From NCBI GenBank assembly GCA_963729875.1, contig CAVSPR010000004.1, positions 806,001 to 870,000 of the forward strand: a DNA stretch of 64,000 nt. The letters are read 5' to 3'. Both the position numbers and the translations under genes were made by a program. The notes under the pieces were generated by a model. That model searched no databases, was not told the DNA's origin, and worked only from the letters and a program-made list of their open reading frames with translations. Shown one piece after another: positions 1-9,477 of the stretch (position 1 is the first letter of the stretch; each line of letters begins with the position of its first letter). The DNA comes from DATBSL01 sp963729875 (GTDB lineage Bacteria > Acidobacteriota > Vicinamibacteria > Fen-336).

Positions 1-85
1 AGGACTCCGGCCTCAACTTCGACACGGCCGACGGGATGACGCGAGGCGGCGCAGAAGGTCGTCGGCGCGCGGCGGGAGGTGCACG

Positions 86-89
<4 letters not shown>
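1..89 (+). CDS. sucC: Succinyl-CoA ligase beta subunit, C-terminal end (partial)
   Basis: Only the last 28 or so codons are inside the window. The start reads DSGLNFDTADGMT, which matches the usual C-terminal stretch of SucC, followed in a shifted frame by AAQKVV and REVHG, again typical. Two compensating single-base errors seem to separate the pieces. The stop TGA at 87-89 overlaps the GTG start of sucD by 3 bases, the normal sucCD arrangement. SucC provides the nucleotide-binding (ATP-grasp) subunit of the TCA-cycle enzyme that makes ATP or GTP from succinyl-CoA. The assignment rests on this short match plus the neighbour, so it is moderate. Confidence 0.55.
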
Positions 90-964
<875 letters not shown>

Positions 965-980
965 TCCTGAGGGCAGGAGC

Positions 981-1404
981 ATGGAGCGAGCGACGTTCTC
1001 CATCGTCAAGCCGGACGCGGTCGCAAGCCGGGAAGGCGGGCGCGATCCTGTCGCGCCTGGAGAAGGCGGGTTCCGCATCGTGGCGCTGCGGATGCGGTCA
1101 GCCTCCCGCGAAGGAGGCCGAGGGCTTCTACCACGTCCACAAGGCGAGCGGCCGTTCTTCGCCGAGCTTGTGCGCGTTCATGTCCTCGGGCCCCTGCATC
1201 ACGATGGTGCTCGAGCGCGAGAACGCGATCGCTCACCTGCGCGAGGTCATGGGCGCCACCGACCCCGCGAAGGCCGCGCCGGGCACGATCCGGAAGGACT
1301 TCGCGGCCTCCATCGAGAGGAACGCGATCCACGGCTCGGATGCGCCGGAGACGGCGGCGTTCGAGATCTGCTACTTCTTCCCGGGCGTCGAGCTCGTCGC
1401 GTAG
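981..1404 (+). CDS. ndk: Nucleoside diphosphate kinase, frameshifted
   Basis: Transfers the gamma phosphate from ATP to nucleoside diphosphates through a phosphohistidine. The start MERATFSIVKPDAV is canonical. Later segments AGAILSRLEKAG, FRIVALRM, EGFYHVHKA and FFAELV are spread over other frames, and the C-terminal half from about 1180 (SGPCITMVLERENAI, RKDFAASIERNAIHGSD) runs cleanly, with the catalytic His in NAIHGSD. Full length is about 141 aa, normal for the family. Breaks lie near 1035, 1080 and 1150. It follows sucD by 16 bp, so it is probably in the same operon. Its 3' end overlaps the convergent sortase gene by 34 bp. Confidence 0.93.
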
Positions 1405-2039
1405 ACACCCGGGGGATACGCCCCCGGAGAAGCGCCGCCGGAGCGCTCGATCGGGCGGGCGCGCACGATGTAGCGCAGGGGTGCCTTCCCGACGTACCCG
1501 AAGGGATAGCACGTCACGAGGGTCAGCCGGGGCTCGTCGGTCGGGGCCACGACGTCGGTGCGGCCGGGAGCCACGACCTCGAGCCGGTCCACGCGGTACT
1601 CGAAGGTCCCGTCGGGCGTGACGAGGCGCAAGAAGTCCTCCGGCTGGACCTCCGCGAGGATCCGGAAGACGGTGTCGCGATGGCCGGCCAGGGCCACGTT
1701 GCCCGGCTCGCCGGGAAAGGCCGTGCCGGGGAAGTGCCCGACGGCGACGCCGAGGGTGGCGTCGTCGACGCCCTCTGCCACGAGCGCGGAGAGGCCGAGG
1801 CGGGGCACGTCGAGACGTCCCCAGGCCCGCCCGGGACGCGCCTCCTCACGGGGTTCGACCCGCGGCGGGGGAGGGGCTCGATGCGTGGAGCCCCTCCCCG
1901 CGAGGACCGAGGCGAGCCGGTCCCCCTCGACCCGGGCGAAGCGAGCCGCCCGGGCGTAGGCGAGGGTGCAGGTGCCGCTGCAGGCCAGGGCCACGGCCAG
2001 GAGGCCGTGGCGCGCGGCCCGGAGGGGCCACCTTCGCAC
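1371..2039 (-). CDS. Class D-type sortase
   Basis: Membrane-anchored transpeptidase of 222 aa that cleaves LPxT-type sorting signals. An N-terminal hydrophobic segment (residues about 9-30) is followed by the sortase barrel. Catalytic residues are visible: His in LAGHRDT, Cys in LVTCYPFGYVG, and Arg in the final LRYIVRAR. The TCYPF spacing matches the class D/E enzymes seen in Gram-negatives. The gene starts with GTG at 2039, four bases after the stop of the LPRTA protein, so enzyme and substrate form one transcription unit. Known diderm 'dedicated' sortases come with a single substrate and a two-component system; the same layout is present here. Confidence 0.92.
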   Translation of the reverse strand: MRRWPLRAARHGLLAVALACSGTCTLAYARAARFARVEGDRLASVLAGRGSTHRAPPPPRVEPREEARPGRAWGRLDVPRLGLSALVAEGVDDATLGVAVGHFPGTAFPGEPGNVALAGHRDTVFRILAEVQPEDFLRLVTPDGTFEYRVDRLEVVAPGRTDVVAPTDEPRLTLVTCYPFGYVGKAPLRYIVRARPIERSGGASPGAYPPGVYATSSTPGKK

Positions 2040-2042
2040 GTA

Positions 2043-2557
2043 TCAGAGCCCGCGCTCGAGCCTGCGGACGAGGGCGCTGCCGAGGAACGCAGCGAGCCCC
2101 AGGAGGCCCACGAGAGGGATCGGGCTCGCCGTGCGTGGCAGCTCGGTGTTCTCGGGCTTCTCGGGCGTGGCCGGCGACGACTCCGGCGACGGGGCCTGCT
2201 GTGACGGAGCGGAGGCCTGCGGCCCGCTCGTGGCCTGGCCCAGGGCGGCCGAGGCGACACGGGGCCCGAGGAGCACGACCTCGGTCTGCCATCTGCCGAT
2301 CGGTGCCGACGGGGTGGTAGTGGACGGTGACCTGGCTGCCGGGAGACAGGCCCGGGGGCATGTCGGTGGTCGTCCCGACCATGAAGGGGATCGAGTGCCC
2401 GTGGTCGTCGGTGCTCGAGCGACCAGCGAGGTGTTGCCCGTGGAGACGATCCGTCCGGTCGCGACGAGGTCGGGGGACCCTTGACCACCTCCGCGAGCAC
2501 GCTCCCTCCCGACGCGAGGGCGACGAGCGTGGACAAGGCGGCAACTGAGATCTTCAT
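2043..2557 (-). CDS. Secreted LPxTA sorting-signal protein, sortase substrate, frameshifted
   Basis: The start ATG at 2557 follows a strong AAGGAGG 5-8 bases upstream and opens a signal peptide (MKISVAALSTLVALASGG, then SVLAE). The middle carries a short beta-type domain (VATGRIVSTGNTSLVAR, HGHSIPFMVGTTTDMPPG, VTVHYHPVGTDRQ), then a Pro/Ser/Ala-rich stretch. The end is a textbook sorting signal: LPRTA, a 20-residue hydrophobic run and a basic tail RRLERG. The reading switches frame about three times between 2250 and 2480, so no single open frame covers it. It is the evident substrate of the sortase that follows. The function of the displayed domain is unknown to me. Confidence 0.8.
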
Positions 2558-2646
2558 CGTTTCCTCCTTCCGGCTCCGACGCTGGACGCCAGGTGAGAGC
2601 TTCGAGGGGGCACCAGAGAGATCCCGCGCCGGTCGGCTCCATCGAG

Positions 2647-2662
2647 TGCAACGCACGTGCCG
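2647..2662 (-). promoter_or_regulatory. Sigma-54 promoter for the LPxTA protein and sortase
   Basis: Read on the minus strand: CGGCACGTGCGTTGCA. It has GG and GC exactly 10 bases apart and matches the TGGCACG-N4-TTGCA consensus at all but the first base. The predicted start of transcription is near 2636, about 80 nt ahead of the ATG at 2557. It is back to back with the promoter at 2764. Confidence 0.7.
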
Positions 2663-2763
2663 ACGGCCGGGCGCCCCGCCGTGCTCGACGGATCAGGAGC
2701 CTTAGGGGATTCGGACAGACGGTCCCGGTCGCGCGTGGCGTTGCAGACTGTACAAAGGTCGAC

Positions 2764-2779
2764 CGGCACGGTTCCTGCT
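2764..2779 (+). promoter_or_regulatory. Sigma-54 promoter for the lone receiver gene
   Basis: CGGCACGGTTCCTGCT, with GG (2765-2766) and GC (2777-2778) separated by 10 bases, as sigma-54 polymerase requires. Transcription would begin near 2790, about 35 nt ahead of the GTG start at 2826. No competing TTGACA/TATAAT pair is visible there. Confidence 0.65.
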
Positions 2780-2825
2780 AGGCCTTCGTTGCCGTCGCCA
2801 CGAACGGCAGGGGAGGCGCCTGATC

Positions 2826-3242
2826 GTGTCTCGAGTACTCGTCGTCGACGATGAGCCGGGCTTCCGCATCTCCCTCTCGGAGGTCCTCAGGCTCGAGGGC
2901 TACACGGCCGTCGGGGCCTCGACCTGCCAGGAGGCGCTCGTCCAGCTCGCGAGGGACTCCGTCGACCTGCTCTTCCTCGACGTGAACCTGCCCGACGGGA
3001 GCGGGCTCGACCTGCTTCCCCGTCCGGCGCCGCCGGTCGTCGTCGTCACGGGCGAGCCGAGCCTGTCGCTCGCGGACGAGGCGCTGAGCCTCGGCGCGCG
3101 GGACTTCCTTGCGAAACCCATCGACCGGCTGCGGGTCCGCATGACCCTCGCGAGCCTCGCTCGCGAGCTGCGGCTGCGGGACGAGATCGCCCGCCTGCAG
3201 GCGGAGATCGCCGCGCTCCGCTCGGGCGCACGGCGTTCTTGA
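2826..3242 (+). CDS. Stand-alone response-regulator receiver protein
   Basis: A 138-aa CheY-like receiver without an output domain. The acidic pair DDE is at residues 8-10, the phospho-acceptor Asp lies in FLDVNLPDG, Thr in VVVTGE, and Lys in LAKPID. A C-terminal helix of about 30 residues (rich in RL, RDEIARLQAEI) looks like the linker coiled coil that joins receiver and AAA+ domains in NtrC-type proteins. It closely resembles the receiver plus linker of the NtrC-type regulator at 3288-4639 (shared LPDGSGLDL and DFL-x-KP), so it is probably a paralogue lacking the rest. Start GTG at 2826 follows GGGGAGG. Likely a phosphate sink or interfering partner; this is inference. Confidence 0.9.
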   Translation: MSRVLVVDDEPGFRISLSEVLRLEGYTAVGASTCQEALVQLARDSVDLLFLDVNLPDGSGLDLLPRPAPPVVVVTGEPSLSLADEALSLGARDFLAKPIDRLRVRMTLASLARELRLRDEIARLQAEIAALRSGARRS

Positions 3243-3287
3243 AGCTTCTACAAGGCTCCGAGGCCGGGGGGCGTCGAGCCGCGGGGC

Positions 3288-4639
3288 TCAGGACACGTGG
3301 TACACGTTGAGACGGTTGTACAGGGTCTTCAGGCTGATCCCGAGAAGCTCCGCGGCCTTCTTCTTGTCGCCCGCGCAGTGCTCGAGGGTGGCGAGGACGA
3401 GGTGCTTCTCCGCGTCCGCGAGCCGAGGTGCCCACGCCGGACGACCAGGCTGTCGCCGCGCCCGCTCACTCCAGGGCCCCGAGCGGGATCGAGTCCTCGT
3501 CGATGTCGTTCGGAGCGAGGATGAAGGCGCGCTGCACCACGTTGCGGAGCTCCCGCACGTTGCCCGGCCAGGCGTGGGCCCGGAGCGGGCGAGGGCGGCC
3601 CGCGTGAAGCGCCTTCGGGTGCCCCTCGCGCTCGCGGTTGAGCTCGGCCAGGAAGTGCTCGGCGAGGAGCCCCACGTCGTCGCCCCGCTCGCGCAGCGGC
3701 GGCAGCTCGATCGGGAAGACGTTCAGCCGGTAGAAGAGGTCCTCGCGCAGGCTGCCCGTCGGCCACCGCCTGCCTCGGGGCCGCGGTTGGTGGCGGCGAC
3801 CACCCGCACGTCCACCCGGACCGCCTCGTCGCCGCCCACCCGCTCGACGGCGCCGGTCTCGAGCACGCGCAGGAGCTTCACCTGCAGCTCGAGCGGCATC
3901 TCGCCGATCTCGTCGAGGAAGAGCGTGCCGCCGTGGGCCTGCTCGAAGTAGCCCCGGTGCGGTGCGCTCGCGCCGGTGAAGCTGCCCCGCTCGTGCCCGA
4001 AGAGCTCGCTCTCGATGAGCGTCGGGGGCGATCGCGCCGCAGTTCACGGCCACGAAGGGCTGCTCGCGGCGCCGGCTCATCGCGTGCACGGTCTCGGCGA
4101 CCAGCTCCTTGCCGGTGCCGTCTCGCCGGTGACGAGCACCGCGGCGTCGGTGGGCGCCACCTTGCCCGATCGAGGTCGTAGACGACCTGCATGCGGGGGG
4201 GCGCCCCCACCAGGCTCCCGAAGCGGCCCAGCCGGCGCAGCTCGCCCCGGAGCGACCCGATCTCGCGGGAGAGCTCGCGCGTCCGGCCGAGGTTCGCGAG
4301 GGCCATCTTCACGCGGGCGAAGTCCAGCGGCTTGGTGAGGAAGTCGGCGGCGCCGAGGCGCAGGGCCTCCACCGCGAGGTCGACGCTGGCGTGGCCGGTG
4401 ATGAAGATGACGCCCGGCGGCAGCCGGCCGTTGGCCGGGGGGACGAGGTCGAGCCCCGATCCGTCCGGCAGCTGCAGGTCGACGAGGAGCACGTCCGGCT
4501 CCTCGCGGGCCATCTCCTCCCGGCCCTGGGCGAGCGTCGTGGCCGTGCTCACGGTGAAGCCCTCGCGCTGGACCGCCTCGGCGAGGCCGAGCACGAAGCC
4601 GAGGTCGTCGTCGACGAGCAGGGCGTGGGGCACGGGCAT
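3288..4639 (-). CDS. NtrC-type sigma-54-dependent response regulator, frameshifted
   Basis: Receiver, AAA+ and Fis-type DNA-binding domains of an activator that remodels sigma-54 polymerase. The N-terminus has LLVDDD, phospho-Asp in LLVDLQLPDG, Thr in FITGHAS and Lys in FLTKPLD. AAA+ pieces appear in several frames: FVAVNCGAI, the region around the GAFTGA loop, LFYRLNVFPIELPPLRERGDD, and HAWPGNVRELRN. The C-terminus reads GDKKKAAELLGISLKTLYNRL, a helix-turn-helix. Breaks are near 4165, 4110, 4020, 3760 and 3475. The stop is at 3288-3290. Start ATG at 4639 is 5 bp after the kinase stop, so the pair is an operon. Four sigma-54 promoters nearby are its probable targets. Confidence 0.93.
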
Positions 4640-4643
4640 GGGC

Positions 4644-6437
4644 TCACGCGGCTTTCGCGGCGAGGGGGACGACCACGCGGACGTCCGTGCCGCGGCCGAG
4701 CGCGCTCTCGACCCGGATCTCGCCGCCGTGAAGCTCCACGAGCGCCCGCGCCACGTTGAGACCGATGCCGCTGCCGCCGTCCTTGGTGCTGAAGTCCGGG
4801 TCGTAGACGCGGGCCAGGGACTCCGGGGAGATCCCCGGTCCGTTGTCGCGGAGGGCGACCCGGGCCCGGGTTCCCTCCCGTCGTGCCTCCAGGGTCAGCC
4901 GTCCCCCGCGCGGCATGGCCTCGAGCGCGTTCACCGCCACGTTCAGGAAGGCCTGCCGGAGACGGTCCGGGTAGCCGCGCACCAGCAGGGCCTCGTCCGG
5001 GAGGCGGGCTTCGACCTCCACCGCCTGGCGACGGGCCTGCGGGCCGAGGAGCGCCACGAGGTCCGCCAGCGAGCCGGTGAGGTCGAACGTCTCGGCCGGC
5101 GCCCCGGGCACGGTCTGGGCGAGGACCCCGGACAGCGACCGGTTGAGGCGGTGCAGCTCCTCGCGCAGAACGTCCACGTGACGCCGCGCCGGCACCGACG
5201 CCTCGCCTTCCCGCGAGAGGCTCTCGTGCAGCAGGTCCAGGCTCATCATCATGGCGCCGAGGGGGGCGCGCAGCTCGTGAGCGAGCGTGCGGTACACGCG
5301 GCCGAGCCCGTCGAGCTGGCGCTCGAGGCGGGCGTCGACCTCGATGGCCTCGAGGGCGCGCGGGTCGCTGAGGAGAACGAGGTGGTCCTCGGCCGGGCCC
5401 GCGAGACGGTGGAGCTCCGCCTGCACCGGGCGCCCCGGCGCCGCCTCGACGCGGGTCGTGCGAACCGCCTCCGGGCGCGAGGCCGTGCCGCCCAGGGCCC
5501 GCTGGAGCGAAGGAAGGATCTTCCGCCAGGCCGTGCGGAAGGCCGCCTCGTCCGCGCACCCGAAGAGCTCGAGGGCCCGGGCGCTCACGTAGTCGACCGC
5601 CAGGCCCGGGCCGGCCACCACCACACCGACCTGCAGGATCCGGGCGAGGGCCCCGACCTGGAGGCCGCGGCGCTCGCTCTCGCGCCGCGCCTCGTCCAGG
5701 TCACCCTTCACGCGGCTCGCACTGCGCAGCACGCCGGCGAACACGTCCGCCGGGGCGATCGACGCGGGCGGGGACGCCCCGTCGAGGACCGCGGCGATCG
5801 ACGCGGCGCGCCGCGACAGCTGCACCTGCAGCAGCGCGGTCAGCGCGGCCACGCCGACGAGCCCGAGCCCGAAGATGGCTACCAGCCGGGACCGGCCCTG
5901 GTCGAAGAGGGTGGCCATCCGCTCGTCGTGCAGGCCCACGCGGAGGTACCCGGCCACCGTGCCCCCTTCGACGAGAGGGACCAGCACCACGTAGTCGCCG
6001 CCCCGCAGGAAGGACCGGCGGCCCACCGTCGTCTCCAGGCGCGAGAGCGGGGGGTCCCCGAACAGCTGCGACGGGGGGGCAAAGCGCCCGCCGCCTTCGG
6101 GCCTCTCGCTCGCCACCACCCGCCCCTCTGCGTCCACGACGGAGAGGGAGGTCACCACCTCGGACAGCATGGTCAGGTCCTCGATCCTCTCGTGCAGCCG
6201 GCGGCGGGAGTCCGCGTCCGGGTACTGCAGCGCCGCCACGCTGCGCTCGAAGACGAGGTTGGCCTGCTCCCCGGCGAGCAGGCGCACGGCGTCGGCGCTC
6301 AGCCGCTCCTCGAGGGACCGCAGCGTCCGCTCGAGGCCCACGGCCAGAGCGCCGACGAGCGCGAGATGCCCGACGGCCAGACCCAGCGCACTCTCGAGGC
6401 CGAGCTTCACCGCGTGCCTCCAGTCCCCGCACGGCAA
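4644..6437 (-). CDS. Sensor histidine kinase, membrane-bound, partner of the NtrC-type regulator
   Basis: A 597-aa kinase. A first membrane helix at about residues 13-35, an extracytoplasmic sensor domain of about 150 residues, a second helix near residues 187-208, then a PAS-like region (about 270-370), a HisKA domain with the phosphorylated His in AHELRAPLG (about residue 388), and an HATPase domain with N box (LNVAVNALEAMPRGG), DNGPGIS and GSGIGLNVAR. It autophosphorylates and passes phosphate to the regulator encoded 5 bp downstream. The overall plan resembles kinases that control sortase or exosortase loci through sigma-54. The signal it senses cannot be told from the sequence. No frameshifts. 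Confidence 0.95.
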   Translation of the reverse strand: MPCGDWRHAVKLGLESALGLAVGHLALVGALAVGLERTLRSLEERLSADAVRLLAGEQANLVFERSVAALQYPDADSRRRLHERIEDLTMLSEVVTSLSVVDAEGRVVASERPEGGGRFAPPSQLFGDPPLSRLETTVGRRSFLRGGDYVVLVPLVEGGTVAGYLRVGLHDERMATLFDQGRSRLVAIFGLGLVGVAALTALLQVQLSRRAASIAAVLDGASPPASIAPADVFAGVLRSASRVKGDLDEARRESERRGLQVGALARILQVGVVVAGPGLAVDYVSARALELFGCADEAAFRTAWRKILPSLQRALGGTASRPEAVRTTRVEAAPGRPVQAELHRLAGPAEDHLVLLSDPRALEAIEVDARLERQLDGLGRVYRTLAHELRAPLGAMMMSLDLLHESLSREGEASVPARRHVDVLREELHRLNRSLSGVLAQTVPGAPAETFDLTGSLADLVALLGPQARRQAVEVEARLPDEALLVRGYPDRLRQAFLNVAVNALEAMPRGGRLTLEARREGTRARVALRDNGPGISPESLARVYDPDFSTKDGGSGIGLNVARALVELHGGEIRVESALGRGTDVRVVVPLAAKAA

Positions 6438-6576
6438 GACCCTGCATACCCTGAGACGGTGTCGTTCTTCGTCGAAGATGGGCCTGCGGGGCCGCCGATG
6501 CTGTGACCGGCATCACCGACCGGGTGTCACCGGCCCGGGGAATCGCGAGGACGGCGGCTAGCGCCCGCGACCCAGC

Positions 6577-7209
6577 TCACTCGAGTACCCGGATCACGAC
6601 CCGCCGGTTCTGGGCGCGGTCGTCGCGGGTCTTGTTGTCGGCAACCGGTTTCTCCTCGCCGTACGAGATCACGTTCAACCGATTGAGGGCGATGGCGTAG
6701 TGCTTCGCGATGTAGTCGCGCACCGCCTTGGCCCGCTCCTCGCCCAGCCAACGGTTGTACTTTCCGTCGCCCGTGCTGTCGGTGTGGCCCTCGATCTCGA
6801 GGTACACGCCGCGGTTGGCCTCCACCAGCGGCATCACGGCCTCGTCGATCGTGGACTTCGCCTCGTCGCTGATCTCGGCCTGGTTCACCGGGAAGCGGAC
6901 CTTGTCGCTCGAGAGCGTGACCGTGTAGAGCAGCTTGCCCCGCGCGGCTTTCTCGGCCTCCCCGGCCTTCGCCATCGCGGCCTGGGCCGAGCCCTTGGCC
7001 TCGCTAATCCCGGACTGGGTCGACTTGTCGACGGCGTCGATGCGGGCCTCGTTCTGCACCACGCGCTGCTGCGTCCTCTCCACCTCGGAGGAGACGGCGT
7101 CTACCTTCTTGTTGACCTCACCGACCTCGCGCGCCACGTAGGACTTCTTGGCGCAGCCGCCCGCGGCCAGGGCCGCGGCGAGAAAGGGAACGACCAGCGT
7201 CTTCTTCAC
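6577..7209 (-). CDS. OmpA-family lipoprotein
   Basis: About 210 aa. A lipoprotein signal ends in the lipobox AAGGC (Cys about residue 19), followed by a coiled-coil stretch (VNKKVDAVSSEVERTQQRV) like that of Lpp-type spacers, then an OmpA C-terminal peptidoglycan-binding domain from about residue 95: EGHTDSTGDGKYN, SYGEEKPVADN and NRRVVIRV. This anchors the outer membrane to the cell wall. Start GTG at 7209 follows GGAGGTGGCCT, a good ribosome site; the frame is open much further upstream but without a plausible start. It follows the BON gene by 35 bp and is probably cotranscribed from the promoter at 8166. Confidence 0.95.
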   Translation of the reverse strand: MKKTLVVPFLAAALAAGGCAKKSYVAREVGEVNKKVDAVSSEVERTQQRVVQNEARIDAVDKSTQSGISEAKGSAQAAMAKAGEAEKAARGKLLYTVTLSSDKVRFPVNQAEISDEAKSTIDEAVMPLVEANRGVYLEIEGHTDSTGDGKYNRWLGEERAKAVRDYIAKHYAIALNRLNVISYGEEKPVADNKTRDDRAQNRRVVIRVLE

Positions 7210-7244
7210 AGGCCACCTCCTCACAGGTTCGACTGGGAAGGGAG

Positions 7245-8117
7245 TCACGCTCCCGCGTGGACCTCCACCCCGTCGTCCACTCCGCCTCCTGCCGCCTCGC
7301 GGGCGAGCAGGACGGCCAGGTCCTTCTCGATCGGCTTGCTGACGGCGCCCCGCAGGACCAGCCGCTCGCCCTCCTCGCGCACCTGGAGGCTGAACGCCGC
7401 GAGGTGAGGGCTGGCGTTCACCGCGCGCTGGGCGGCGGCCGCCCGCTCGGCCCGGGACGCGCCGGGTCGCGCCGCCTGGGCACGGACCCGGATCTGGTCC
7501 ACCACACCCGCCACCGAGGCCGTGTCGCGGGCGGTCTGCACCGCGCGCTCGCGCTGGGCCTGGCTCCCGACCTCTCCCCCGAGCGTGACCTCGCGGCGGT
7601 ACGCCTGCACCGTGATGTCCGAGCCCCGGAGCTCGCGGTCGAGGGAGAGGGCGAGCCCGACCCGCGTCTCGACCGTCTGGTCCTCGAGGGTCTCGCCGAG
7701 GGTCCGGCCGGGCGCCGGCGCCTGGGCCGCCGACACCTGGATCTGGTTGACGACCCGGGCGACCCCGGGCACGGCGGCGGCCAGGGCCTCGGCCCGCGCG
7801 CGCTCCTCCTCGCCGTCGACGCGTCCGTCCAGGGTCACGACCCCCTCCTCGGTACCGACCTCGATCGACGAGGTGCGCAGGCTGCGGTTCAGCGAGAGAG
7901 CGGCCCTCACCGAGGCCGATACCCTGGCGTCGCGGAGCTCGTGTCCGATCTCGACCAGGCTCTCCCGGGCTTCTTCGCCGAAGGAGCGGGCCTGGCCCTC
8001 GACGGCCCGCAGTGCCGGGCCCGGAGGGGGAACCGACGCGGCGTGGCTTCTCCACGCGTACACGCCCGCGCCCATCGCCGCCACGAGCACGAGCCCGACG
8101 ATCAACCGTCGCAGCAT
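7245..8117 (-). CDS. Membrane-anchored protein with three BON domains
   Basis: 290 aa. An N-terminal membrane anchor (RLIVGLVLVAAMGAGVYAW) is followed by three BON-type modules at about residues 65-125, 140-205 and 225-285. Each shows the typical pattern of 'V-x-L-x-G-x-V' strands (GVVTLDGRVDG, REVTLGGEVGS, RLVLRGAVSKP). BON domains bind phospholipid or other envelope components, as in OsmY. Start ATG at 8117. It is first in an operon with the OmpA lipoprotein, and a sigma-54-like promoter lies 50-65 bp upstream, suggesting induction under envelope stress. The stress link is inference from family members. Confidence 0.93.
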   Translation of the reverse strand: MLRRLIVGLVLVAAMGAGVYAWRSHAASVPPPGPALRAVEGQARSFGEEARESLVEIGHELRDARVSASVRAALSLNRSLRTSSIEVGTEEGVVTLDGRVDGEEERARAEALAAAVPGVARVVNQIQVSAAQAPAPGRTLGETLEDQTVETRVGLALSLDRELRGSDITVQAYRREVTLGGEVGSQAQRERAVQTARDTASVAGVVDQIRVRAQAARPGASRAERAAAAQRAVNASPHLAAFSLQVREEGERLVLRGAVSKPIEKDLAVLLAREAAGGGVDDGVEVHAGA

Positions 8118-8165
8118 GGCCGCCTCCACCCGGCGTCCCGCCGGGAACGCCGTGCCGGCCCTCAC

Positions 8166-8181
8166 TGCAAGGACCGTGCGC
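8166..8181 (-). promoter_or_regulatory. Probable sigma-54 promoter for the BON-OmpA operon
   Basis: Minus strand GCGCACGGTCCTTGCA. The -12 half (CTTGCA) and the spacing are ideal, but the -24 doublet is CG rather than GG, so it is weaker than its neighbours. Predicted transcription start is near 8155, about 38 nt before the BON start codon. A perfect 16-bp palindrome, GAGGCACATGTGCCTC, lies upstream at 8227-8242. Confidence 0.5.
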
Positions 8182-8343
8182 GTGGCTGGCCCTTCATCGG
8201 GTGGAAAGCCGCGGAGCCATCCGGACGAGGCACATGTGCCTCTTGCGTCCCCCGATCCGTCGCGGCCCGGGGTCGTCGTCGCCGTCCCTTTTGTAGAAAG
8301 CGGAACCAGCGGGGGCGCGAGGTGCTCGCGGCCGGCGCGGGGC

Positions 8344-9477
8344 TCAGATGTAGACGTGCAGCTGCGCGAGGAGGGCCTGGTAGGTGGAGCCGCTGCCGCG
8401 CGCCTTGTCGCGGTAGTACGAGAGCCGCAGGTTCCAGTGCGTCCGCGGGAGCATGTCGGCTTCCAACGCCAGGCGGACGATACCGGCCGACGTGTCGCCG
8501 TACTCGGTCCGGATCTGCGGTGAGAACTTGAGCCAGAGGCCCCGGAAGACCTCGAATGCCGTTTCATTGAGGACCACGTAAGCGGGGGCTCCCGAGCGGC
8601 CCTGCTGGAACTGCGCGTCCGCCTCGGTCCAGATGCTGAGGCGGCGCGTGGGGGCGATGCCGAAGGCGAGGCCGCTCGCGCCGCTGCGGGGATCGAGGGT
8701 CGTCTTGTCGCGGTAGAACCCGGAGAAGACGAGCGCCGTCCGGGGCCCGAGGTCCCACTGGAAGCGGCCGGTGGCGGTGAACGCGCGCGGGTCGCCGTGC
8801 ACGATCGCGTCGGCGCGGCCGGGCCCGACCGAGACCTGCAGGAGGTGCCGCTCGCCACCGTGGCTCACCTCCACCGCGTAGTCCTGGTCGTAGTGATCGA
8901 ACCCGAGCGTGAGGCGGGTGTATGCGGTGTGGTCGGCGAGGCGGACGCCGTACGCCGGGAAGAAGCGCCCGACACGGAACCCCAGGCCGCCGGGCGACTC
9001 GTAGCCGACCCAGTGCTCGTACGAGTAGACCCCCGCCGCGTCCTGCCCGTGCGCCGGCTTGCGGCCGACCTCGCCGTAGACCGTGAACCCGTGCGACCGC
9101 CACGTGGCGAGGAGGTCGGCGGTCATCAGGAAGTCCCGGCTGTCGCTCGTGGGGCCGCCGAGGTCGAGACTCAGGTGCGAGGGGCGCACGTCGACCCCGA
9201 CGTCCAGGGGGCCGAGCTTGTCGCCGAGCGCCCCCCAGAGAAACGACTCTTCTCCCTTGCCTTTGGCCGGCGGAGGCGCAGAGGGGTCCGACCGGCCCGT
9301 CGTCGAGAGCTCCTGGCGCGAGAGCGAGCGGCCGTATGGGGTCAGCAGACCGCCCCCGGTGGGTGAATAGTGGCAGCTGGTGCACCGGTTGTACTGCTTC
9401 GACAGGAACATCGGCTCGGCCCCGACGCCCGTCGCGCCGAGGAGCAGCGTCGTGGCCGCAAGAACCCGCTGTCTCAT
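8344..9477 (-). CDS. Outer-membrane beta-barrel protein with an N-terminal CxxCH haem motif
   Basis: 377 aa with a signal peptide (RVLAATTLLLGATGVGAEP). Directly after cleavage comes CTSCHYSPTGGGLLTPYGR, a single c-type haem motif, followed by about 310 residues of alternating amphipathic strands rich in aromatic residues (GFTVYGEVGRKP, TALVFSGFYRDK, WNLRLSYYRDK) that end in a strand finishing HVYI, consistent with a beta-barrel. The Met in EPMF or a His could be the second iron ligand. The likely role is electron transfer at or across the outer membrane, or a haem-bearing porin; this is inference. Its ATG overlaps the YceI stop by 4 bases, so the two are translationally coupled. Barrel topology is judged by eye. 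Confidence 0.75.
   Translation of the reverse strand: MRQRVLAATTLLLGATGVGAEPMFLSKQYNRCTSCHYSPTGGGLLTPYGRSLSRQELSTTGRSDPSAPPPAKGKGEESFLWGALGDKLGPLDVGVDVRPSHLSLDLGGPTSDSRDFLMTADLLATWRSHGFTVYGEVGRKPAHGQDAAGVYSYEHWVGYESPGGLGFRVGRFFPAYGVRLADHTAYTRLTLGFDHYDQDYAVEVSHGGERHLLQVSVGPGRADAIVHGDPRAFTATGRFQWDLGPRTALVFSGFYRDKTTLDPRSGASGLAFGIAPTRRLSIWTEADAQFQQGRSGAPAYVVLNETAFEVFRGLWLKFSPQIRTEYGDTSAGIVRLALEADMLPRTHWNLRLSYYRDKARGSGSTYQALLAQLHVYI

Noticed and set aside
4191..6506. Open frame of 771 codons on the plus strand opposite the histidine kinase
   Set aside because: Antisense of an intact kinase with all motifs.
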